DNA from: Harmonia axyridis
Lineage: Eukaryota > Arthropoda > Insecta > Coleoptera > Coccinellidae
DNA: 64,000 bases
Assembly: GCF_914767665.1 (NCBI RefSeq)
Contig: NC_059508.1
Location: forward strand, 20,000,001-20,064,000
Reading direction: 5' to 3'
Shown here: piece by piece, positions 53,237-61,832 of the stretch
How positions within the stretch are numbered: position 1 is the first letter of the stretch
Layout of the letters: each line of letters begins with the position of its first letter
Made by a program: the position numbers and the translations under genes
The notes under the pieces: model-generated
Told to the model about the DNA's origin: nothing
The model's database searches: none
What the model saw: only the letters and a program-made list of their open reading frames with translations

Positions 53237-53971
53237 ATGAATGAATTAACAATGAACGTAAAAAAAACAAAGTACTTACCGTTTACTTCCTATGAGTCAG
53301 GTCTTCCGAACTTGGGTCCTCTGAAAGTCAACGATTGCACAATTATACCCGAAACTGACTCCATCAAGTATCTCGGCATTACCATCGATAGACATCTAAA
53401 ATGGAACTTACATATAGACAATTTGGTAAGAAAACTTAGATGCCTTCTATCAAAGTTTAGATACCTTAAAAAGTTTTTGGAAATAGAAAGGCTAATGCAG
53501 ATATATAATGCTCTATGCCAATCGCTGATAAAGTATGGAATTATTGCCTGGGGTGGAGCATACGAATGTCATATAAAAAGAGTAGAAGTGGTCCAGAAAT
53601 GGTTGCTCCGTGTAATCTACGGAAAGCCCCATTTGTTTCCTTCAGACGAATTATACTTCTTATCGCGGGCAATGAATCCTCAACAGTTATTTGTATCCCA
53701 AATATTAACGGCCATCTGTTCTAGAAGAATACAACTCACATTAAGACAAACCGATTGCAGTTATGAAACAAGAAGTAAGATAATTCACGTGATTCCTAGA
53801 GCAGAAAAGCGAATTGGACAAAGATGCTTCACATACCTGGCTCCACGCATTTATAGTATGATCCCGAAGAACCTGAAAGACATAAGACACAATAAGAAAC
53901 AACAAATTATGATAAGGAAATGGATTTTTGAAAAAGGAAGAAAATATATTCAATCCATAATCAATGGTTGA
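53237..53971 (+). pseudogene. LINE B ORF2 carboxy-terminal part
   Basis: It resumes just behind the lost palm: NELTMNVKKTKYLPF (after motif C), SIKYLGITIDRHLKWNLHI, CQSLIKYGIIAWGGAY, KRVEVVQKWLLRVIYGKP, GQRCFTYLAPRIYSMIPKN and a TGA at 53969. This part has no lesion of its own. The deletion between 53220 and 53237 took the residues needed for catalysis. Confidence 0.82.
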
Positions 53972-54284
53972 ATCATGGATGAAACCTCATATCCAAGAAT
54001 TCCTGCCTACCTTAGATCGGCCTCTAGATGATGCACCGGTAATCCTCAACTGCATGTCACCAAGGTTACAACACTAAAGAGTCATCACTGAGTTCTCGGC
54101 ACTTCAAGTTATCCTCATTTTGATATGATTCGATCAATTCCATTATTTATTCAGTTTTTATTCAGAATTAGATTTATTTCAAATGTGGCTATTGTAATAT
54201 TGTTCATATGTTAATTGTATATCGCGTACAGGCTTCAGCCTCTGCGATTTATGTTTATGTCACAATAAACTATTATTATTATTA

Positions 54285-54540
54285 CATTGATCTCCTGAGG
54301 TGTTTATTTTTCTTTTTTGTATGAGATTTATAGGCCATATGGCCTCATCTCAGTATCTGTTTATAATAATAATAATAATAATAATACCTGGCATTATCAC
54401 ATCAACTTCGTTGAATGGGGATTGGAGTACTATAGCTTCCTGATAAGAATTGGTGTTCAGAAGGCTGAAGATAATTTACAGAAGAGGTTCCATCCTAGTA
54501 GCAGAGTAACTCATTTAAAATCGTTTTAAGAGTCTGTTTA
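54285..54540. other. Short retroelement tail with palindrome and (AAT)n
   Basis: AGGCCATATGGCCT (54332-54345) is a perfect 14-bp palindrome inside a wider GAGAT/ATCTC frame. It is followed by (AAT)n at 54362-54388. This looks like the 3' end of a further small LINE or SINE copy. No gene is seen. Confidence 0.45.
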
Positions 54541-55389
54541 CACCACACTGCTTGGGTAGCAGAGGGGTCGCGACGTGCAGGGGCTAGAGCGGGTGGGCGT
54601 TGACTATTGTGGTGAATATATCGTGAACGTATTAGGCCCTCAGCCCAGATTGAATGAATTTGTAACGCATTGGGATGATCTCGTTTCTTTCTCGTGTTCT
54701 ACTAGTGCGTGTCGGAATATGTGGCCGCATTCTTAACATTTTGATGAAATGAAATGATTGTCAAATGGTCATCTATGATTAAAGTTGTAAAGACGGTTTC
54801 TTTATAATAAGAATAGACTTGAGAAATACGAACTCTTTTTTAGGTTTTGAAAATGACCCTTCATTTCCATAATTACTTCATATCAAATTGCGAATCCAAA
54901 TAAGCTTTGATATAGGTACCATTATTCTCATTTTTTGAATTGTTAAAAACCCTTATGAATTAAATGGAATGAATTTTGAACGAATCAAAATTGTTAAGTT
55001 TCTTTAAGAATGTTGATGAATTTATTTCATAAATATCTACAGTTAGGAATTCATAGGAGACTAGAACTTTGTATAACTCAAATAAATATTGAAGCTTGCT
55101 TGATAATTACTGATACTTTTTTTCCTAATAAATACGGAAATTAATCAATAATTCGAAAAACTCTGAAAGTCGACAGCAACAAAATTGAAAAGCTGAAGCG
55201 AATCTAAAAATGCAATAACAAACAGACGTTTCCATTAGCAGAAGAGGCAACACCGCAAGGATGAAAATATTGTGGTTTTAGTTCCAGAAAGGAATTTTCA
55301 ACGTATGATACATTCTCTAAAAACGTCAAACGTGCACCATGGACACTCTATATTATATGAATTTTAATATTTTACGAAACTAAACTCAC
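54541..55389. other. Gene-free DNA downstream of the host exons
   Basis: No repeat family, no frame with motifs. On the minus strand it would be intron 2 of the host-like gene if the donor at 55389 is used. I see no convincing next exon. Confidence 0.4.
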
Positions 55390-55527
55390 CTCAAGTCATT
55401 AGATGAAGAAGTATATGTTACAGCATTGTTAGTTATTTCATTCACTAATCCACCCGTATCTGTGGCGATTGCAGCTAAACCATTTAAAATACTCTTGTTC
55501 AGATAAGGCAAACCCACACGCCGGCAC
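55390..55527 (-). CDS. Host-like gene, second coding exon
   Basis: Minus strand, 138 bp. The acceptor is AAATACAG|GTGCC (the AG ends at 55528) and the donor TTGAG|GTGAGTTT (GT at 55389). The first base completes a codon from the upstream exon and the next 45 codons are open: CRRVGLPYLNKSILNGLAAI, then ATDTGGLVNEITNN and TYTSSSNDL, leaving two bases over for a further exon. Codon phase is kept exactly across the intron. I do not recognise the family. The sequence has no transposon wording, and this is the best evidence for a resident gene in the window. The next exon is not found. Confidence 0.65.
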
Positions 55528-55597
55528 CTGTATTTAAAAGTTTATGAAAAAATTGTACAAATGAAATGGGAAAATAAATAGTGAAAATATTACTTAC
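55528..55597 (-). other. 70-bp GT-AG intron of host-like gene
   Basis: GTAAGTAAT at the 5' end, AAATACAG at the 3' end, AT-rich between. Splicing joins CA to G, making a Gln codon. Confidence 0.6.
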
Positions 55598-55680
55598 TGA
55601 TTATATCCCACTAAATTACGGTTTTTCTTTCTTATGGCAGAAAGCCGAAGCCTGCTTTTATTTCCTCTCCTACGATCCAT
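55598..55680 (-). CDS. Host-like gene, first coding exon
   Basis: Minus strand, start ATG 55680-55678, 27 codons plus two bases. It begins MDRRRGNKSRLRLSAIRKKN and ends with the donor AATCA|GTAAGTAAT (GT at 55597). The intron to the next exon is 70 bp, a usual short insect intron. The N-terminus is strongly basic (9 of the first 21 residues R or K), which could be a nuclear or nucleolar signal or RNA-binding tail; this is inference only. An in-frame stop lies upstream (TAG just before GTGATATGG), supporting this ATG. No promoter element is certain. Confidence 0.62.
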
Positions 55681-56999
55681 ATCACTATTTCACGAACTAT
55701 TAATTTCCACGCAAAATTCGTTTTCAAACCTTCAATGATGTTCGAAGATTTGAACGTTACTACACAGGACAAATATATATGAAAACTTCAAGTAATACCC
55801 CACCCCCAAATTGAGAATACCATTCTACGAATTTCAGTTTGAAAATGCGTTATTTTAATGTCAGGTATTGTTAATATCCTTCATTTCTACATAAAATCAT
55901 TGAGTAAGTAGAAATATAGGTATAAGTACAAAAATAAACCCTTTCAAATCCTTACTTCGAAATTGAATTCTTTCAGGTACCTATGCAATGCTGAACCGAC
56001 CTAGAAACTGTCAAATTGTCCAGCATTGAAATAATACGTTCACAAAAGAGTACCGAATAACCCTTATTTACAACTGATGTTTATCTAATGGGTCAATAAA
56101 ATCTTGATATAAATCAAATAAATTTACACGAAATCACTTCTTGTTTACTTTCAAAGTACAATACCTAATCTGAGAGAGGTTCAAAACTACCTCAATTCTG
56201 TATTATATGAAATATGGTAAACACAAGATTATTTACCTGACATCATTAAATCCAAATCGCTTTCCTTCAATAACAAACATTTCCTTTTTCTCAAACTTAC
56301 GAAACCTTCGGTCCGAAGTAATAAGTTGACTATTGGATCTAAAATCTTCCACGAGGAATAAATTTTTTCATTCGAAAAAGTAACATGAAAATCGGTCGTA
56401 TGGCTTTTTTTAAACGACAAAATATTTTTTTTTTGTTCGTGACAAATAATTCAGGTTTTCAAGAATATATTTCCTAAGAGACGGTCCTGATAGCTACAAG
56501 CCACGCCCCTCAGGGAGGAGCAACGATTTTTAGTTCACAATTCTGGCACTCGAAACAGATTTACAACGTCTCAGAGAATTTTGAGTAACTATGATGTAAT
56601 AGATTTCTAATTGGTATCATTGCAAAGAAGAGGAAATAGGCTATGACCAATTTGTATTAGATTTTCGAATTTAGGTCAACTGAAGCGACAATAAATCATT
56701 CAAAATTGGTATTGAAAATCGTACTTTCTACTTCAATAAAACAATTAATTTGCAACTTAAAGTGAAATTATTACCTAACGAACATACAAGGGATTAAGAC
56801 CTTCCAATATTGTTTTGAATCATCTCGATAGCGTTTACCGTTCCTGAGAAAATCACGACCGAATTAGTTAAGAAAACGCCTGAATTTGCGCCGCGTGAAC
56901 GGACTCTTAAGTTAAGTTTCTATTTTATTATTTGTTTGGAGTGAAAAGGATCGATCATTGTATATTTTAATTTTAATAAATTTGTAAAAACCTGGGTAG
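55681..56999. other. Host-like upstream DNA, no clear gene
   Basis: No transposon motif. On the minus strand this is upstream of the host-like gene. A CACGCCCCTC box (56503-56512) would suit an Sp/KLF-type site, far upstream. A 64-codon frame at 56229-56420 starts with TTG, has no ATG and no acceptor before it, so I do not call it a gene. Confidence 0.4.
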
Positions 57000-59019
57000 G
57001 AGTTTTGTTGCCAAATAAGCCAAGCCACCCCTAGAAATTAGTCCTTAGAGTCTCATGGGCAATTGTAACGTTACACATTTTGGCGGTTGGGTAGCGGTAG
57101 GTGAATTCCTAGCGATTCACCTATCCGGAGAGTTGAATCGACTCCTGCCCACCACAGATTCCAGGAGCTCCCTGACCCGGGAAGCTGAAACCTGTCGAAG
57201 GGTCCCTGTCCAAGGTAACGGAAGAAGCCGTGTGGAAAGCAGCTCAAGAATTCTCCCACCGTAGCTCTGCGGATCGTAAAAAGCGATCAAAGGCCGTCTC
57301 CCCCACGACACGGGGGAACCCATGAATGATGGTGAATTTGAGGAATAGGAATATAGAGCCGCTGCCTGAGGTTCGTCAGGGCGTGTCTGGAGCCGGCGCT
57401 GGACATGACAGTACGCGGGACGTCGGTGACAGAGTGCTTAGGAGACGGGCGTCTGTCGAACAAAATGCTACGCCTCCACAATCTCAACATTCTAGGAGAA
57501 GAATAACACGAGTTTCTCCGACCGCTGAAGGTGCTGCGCAGGATCCCCAACCAGCACTCACCCAAGCAGGTCTACCAAGAAGACGCATGAAATGGACAAG
57601 TTCGATAAATGAAACGATCATGCGCATATAGTATGAAGTGACTTATATGGAAGAGGATAAAATAGGCTACCGGCAAAAATTATTTGCAGAATTCCAAAGA
57701 AACTATCCCGAACTCCAAGTTTCTGAGCAAAGAGTAGCCGACCAATACCGGGTCATATTGAGAAATAAACTTGTACCCGATGAGAGACTTAACACCATAA
57801 AAAATGAAGTCCAACTGAGGCTACAGAATAGAGACCTCACTAACAACGAAAGGACAATTGAAGAAAACTACGATTGTGCTGAAAACCAACAGAACATCAA
57901 TGCACAAATGAACACTGAGGAACAAAACAACGCAGATGTGATAGCAATAAGTGATGCTCAACGACGGAATATATATGCTGCACCCGTCGAAAATTCAGAA
58001 GACGACCAAAGAGAACTACTGGAGCGATTATCTGCCACAATGAATAGATGCGTTATAGATTTTGAGGGCACAGATCCATTGAGACGACCGATTCTACCAA
58101 GATTGAGGACATCCAAGAAACTATCTCATCTTCTGGTCATGACCAACAAGGAGATTATACCAAAGTATCTTTCTGACTACCATGATCTCGAATCATTACA
58201 CCTCATCATATACTGTGCAGCATTTTCAATAGCAACAGTGCTAGGTGTGAAGCCAAAACCTAAAAGTCAGCAACCAGCCAGAGAAAAACAACAAAATAAA
58301 CCACATTGGCAAAAAAGGCTAGAAAATAAAGTGCACACATCCGCCAAGATATTGGGAGGCTCACCCAATTTGCAAAAGGTTCACCGTCTAGAAAATTACA
58401 AAAAATGGTGAATATAATAATGGATCGTCACCGGCAACATACAACATATGATCCAAACAATGAAAATGCTCAACAAATTTTAGACACACTGAAACAAAAA
58501 CTTAGTGTGTACTCCGAAAGACTCAGAAGATACAATGAGAGCTATAGAAGAAAAAAGGATAATATGATTTTTGAAAACTCCGAAAGAAAATTCTATAGAA
58601 TGTTAAACAACAATATGTCAGCAACACCAGGTAGTTATCCAATCGTCGAGGATATTGAGAATTTTTGGACAGATCAACTGGCTTCACCAACCCCCTACAA
58701 CTCCCAGGCTGATTGGATAAGAAGTGAAGAGAAATCCTGTGAGACAATAGAACACATGCCGCATAACGCAGTTTCTATAGGATAATTCCATGAAATATTG
58801 AAAAACGCACACAATTGGAAATCACCCGACCCAGATGGAATCCACAACTTTTGGTTGAAGAAATTTTAGTGTATACACGGCAGGCTAGTTGAAACCATAA
58901 ATGAGGTTATGAGGAATCCAACGGAAATGCCCAAATTTCTAACAACAGGGACCACTTATCTCCTACCGAAGGATCTGCAACACACAGCGGATCCATCGAA
59001 ATACAGACCCATTACATGT
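57000..59019 (+). mobile_element. R2/R4-like LINE relic, cut by LTR element
   Basis: A GC-rich 5' leader (about 57000-57325, with a G/C-rich run CCCCCACGACACGGGGGAA near 57300) leads into a single ORF without an N-terminal endonuclease. The ORF is cut at 59019 in RT motif 2 by a Gypsy LTR. The clade call rests on overall wording and absence of the AP endonuclease. It might belong to a related group such as NeSL. Confidence 0.65.
57326..59015 (+). pseudogene. R2/R4-like ORF, N-terminal region to RT start
   Basis: It starts MVNLRNRNIEPLPEV, then RRRMKWTSSINETIM, a TAG at 57629, IGYRQKLFAEFQRNYPELQV, EQRVADQYRVILRN and DLESLHLIIYCAAFSIATVLG. A shift near 58405 gives ENAQQILDTLKQKLSVYSER and LRRYNESYRRKKDNMIFENS. 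After a TAA at 58783: FHEILKNAHNWKSPDPDGIH, a TAG at 58868, MPKFLTTGTTYLLPKDLQH and PSKYRPITC. The block HNWKxPxPDGIHNFWxKKF and the YRPITC motif identify RT. At least three stops and one frameshift; dead before the LTR landed. Confidence 0.75.
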
Positions 59020-60205
59020 TGTAACGAAGTCTGATTATTCCCATAGGAATAATCAGGCTCCGTCTAAAGAATATTTTATTGTTTTCCGTTCAAATTAATC
59101 ATTCTGATATATTCCGTAAATATTGGAAATAATTTATTAATTGTTCACCGCGATAATGAAAAAGTCCATGCTTCATGTTTTTCAACCGACCAGGGCCTCG
59201 AATAATCCGAGTGAAATAATATAAGAAATTATTTATTTCGGCGTTTTTACCGCTGATATATTTTTTTGTCCATATGTCAGATTACGTTCCGCCAAGAGAA
59301 TTTTCTCTAAAAACGAGGTTTTTGTCGACATGAAGAGTCACGTGGGCTAAATTCTTTCACCGTCCCGCACCGAAGTTATAAAAGGGGGTAACCGACCCAA
59401 AATCGGAAATTCATGTTCAGGCTTTCAGATAGTTGATTAGTAGTTTTCAGTAGTTTAGATAGTAGAGATTTTCAGATTCAGTAGTATAGTAAAGTTAGTT
59501 ATTCAGATAGATTTAGGTAGTAGATAGTTCAGTAGTTAGTTAGTTAGATTTAGAAGTTTAGGCAGTAGTTTTAGTTTTAGAAAAGACATTTTGGTTAAGT
59601 GGTTACCAGGTGACCGGAAAATAGTAAAATTGGTAATTGAACGCCAATAATTACAAATCCGTTTCTGAGGTCGAAAATCGCCATTTTCATCAGTAAACTT
59701 ACTTGTTAGTCTTTTTCTGGGGAGTTTGCTAATTTTTACTTGTGACTTTCTTACGAGTGAATATTCAAGGGTTTCATTTGATAGAGACAACGAGAGGGTG
59801 GTGTACCGGTGGAGTTTTTCAACGCGCTAGGATTAGTTTTCATTCCTTCCCGACTCTACAAAATCCACGATTCTCAATCTCCAAATATCATAATTTCCCG
59901 GCTCCCGGATCCGACTAACTTGTTCAACGGTTCTGACTGACAATAAATTGGTGAGGTAAGGACACAGTAGTTGTAGACAGTACAAATTATCTCAGTAACC
60001 GAATTAAAGTATACAGATTGATATAATTTATGCTTTTTCTGATTTCCCGTTTTTGCTGAGATTGTCTGTATTGTAGAATTGAATCAATAAACCTATTAAT
60101 TTTGTTGCGTTGTTTGTTACTTGGTCACCGCTACCATCCTAGGTGACACCGAATCCTGTCTTCACTAAGCTGCCCTGGTAAGGTTTGTCAATTTCTCCCT
60201 AAAAT
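59020..60205 (+). repeat. Long 5' LTR of Ty3/Gypsy element
   Basis: It starts TGTAACGAAGTCTG right in the R2/R4-like RT gene. A TATA box lies at 59377-59384, AG/TTTAG-rich sequence follows, and AATAAA occurs near 59943 and 60088. The first 614 bp match 10463-11049. The end is set near 60205, just before a TGGC-type primer-site candidate (TGGCTGGCGCTCGAG, about 60207); a clear CA end was not seen, so the boundary is tentative. The matching 3' LTR lies outside the window. Confidence 0.65.
59377..59384 (+). promoter_or_regulatory. LTR TATA box
   Basis: TATAAAAG, in the same context as 10818-10825. It should drive the gag transcript of this element. Confidence 0.6.
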
Positions 60206-61832
60206 TGGCTGGCGCTCGAGATACTACTGCAAAGTGCTGAAGGGCAATTGGCAGAGGCGCCAGTGACGCAAAAAGGGCGTTACAAATAGCGCCCTAGCGA
60301 GGGACTTGAGAGGACAACGCTACAGAATAGCTCCCGATCTTCAGAAAACAACGCTTAAGGGTGTAAGGACTGAAGAGGAACCGAAGGTCAGTGCAACCAT
60401 TTTTTTTTTCTCTCTCTCTGAGTGGAAGAGATTATCTTCTCCTGTTGGAGGAAGATCCGTATATTGAATTGATTTATTACTGGTACCTAAGTATCAGTGG
60501 ACTATATTAAAGTGCTATAAACATTTCCGCGTTTGGCAATAATTTCCTTTATTAGCAGGAAACCGACATAGCATTGACAGTGTGGACATTTATATCTGAA
60601 TAACTTTTTTCTGTTTTGTGTATTGCAGGACTAGAACAATCGACCGCCGGATTTCTTTGTGACTTTTTCGGTTACGTGAAGGGTTACGGAAAGTGACTTT
60701 GAGGTGACACTCAGTGACTATCTTTGTGCGCGTTGAATACTGTTTAACGTTGAGTGGTTGGTTCAACTCGGACAGAAAACCAGTGAGTATAATTGAGATA
60801 CTACTACCGATTGTTTCATTGTACAATCACTGCAGCTAATATAGTGATATCATACCGCCTTCATATAATAGGGTATTGTTCACTGCTACTATTTACTGAT
60901 CATCGTTTGAATAAAGAAAGAGTTGTTGTTTTTTCCCTTACACACTTTTATCCTGAGCAACTTTATTCCAGACTGAAACAAGGTAGGGATATAAAAGTCA
61001 TAAGGACTTGGAGATATATACTTGTGATTTTATTTGCTTTTGAACCATAATAGCTGATTTCTGATAAATAAAGTTGACTTGTTTTTATTATTGCTGCAAC
61101 AGTGAATATAAGTTTTTGTTGCTGTGTATTCCTTATTTCTGAGTTTACTGATTGCCTGAAACATTTTTATTTTGTGTTGAATTGCTGAAGAATTTTTGAA
61201 ACAAGTGATTATCGTTATTGATTTGAATAAAGACTTGCATTGATTTTCTTTGTCTGATATTCCAGGATTGCTGAATATTGATTTATTTGAAATATATTTT
61301 GACTGTGAATAAAATTGACAATTTGTTATTATCTGATTGCTAGAACTGTCAACTGTGTTTGACAGTGGACATTATTTGAACTACTAGGTTAACCCTACTT
61401 TTCGTTTCTGGGTTTTGAATTATTTTCTTGCTGAAATTGTCAACTGCGTTTGACATTGAATATTTAGTTTCTTCTGGAAATTGTCAACTGTCTGACATTG
61501 GAAAATTTTTTTTTGAGAATCATAATAAATTTAAACCAACTTGTTTTCTGAAGGTTTTCTCATTTTTGATTTTCTTTGACTGTATCAAACAATAATTCAA
61601 ACTTGAATAAATTCTGTTGTCAACTTGTAATTTTTCAGCATTATTGTCTATTAGTGTTATTTTTGTGCGAGGGATAAGGGAAAAATAAGGACTGTTACCG
61701 GGAATAGTGAAGTTGGGGAAAGTGTTCGGACTTCAACGGTTAATAAGAAGAGGACAGTGTCGAATAACTTCAATAGATTTCAAATCGATTGTTTGAGTTT
61801 GGACTTCAACGATTCAATCACTTAACCTCAAC
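60206..61832 (+). other. Untranslated leader of the Gypsy element
   Basis: About 1.6 kb without credible coding. From about 61320 to 61510 the words TGAAATTGTCAACTG / GACATTG recur four times with spacings of about 60-90 bp. It is unusually long for a Gypsy leader; it may hold packaging signals or an old insertion. The short open frames here have no motif. Confidence 0.5.

Larger units (their letters stand above)
50531..54284 (+). mobile_element. LINE B, two ORFs, RT core deleted
   Basis: 5' UTR (about 50531-50726), ORF1 (50727-51680), ORF2 (51737-53971) and a 3' UTR ending AATAAACT plus (ATT)n (54264-54284). Same family as LINE A. A clean deletion removes the catalytic RT palm. Confidence 0.83.

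Noticed and set aside
56229..56420. 64-codon minus-strand frame followed by a GTAAAT donor, as a host first exon
   Set aside because: It starts with TTG, has no ATG, and no AG acceptor lies just upstream; the frame could be open by chance.
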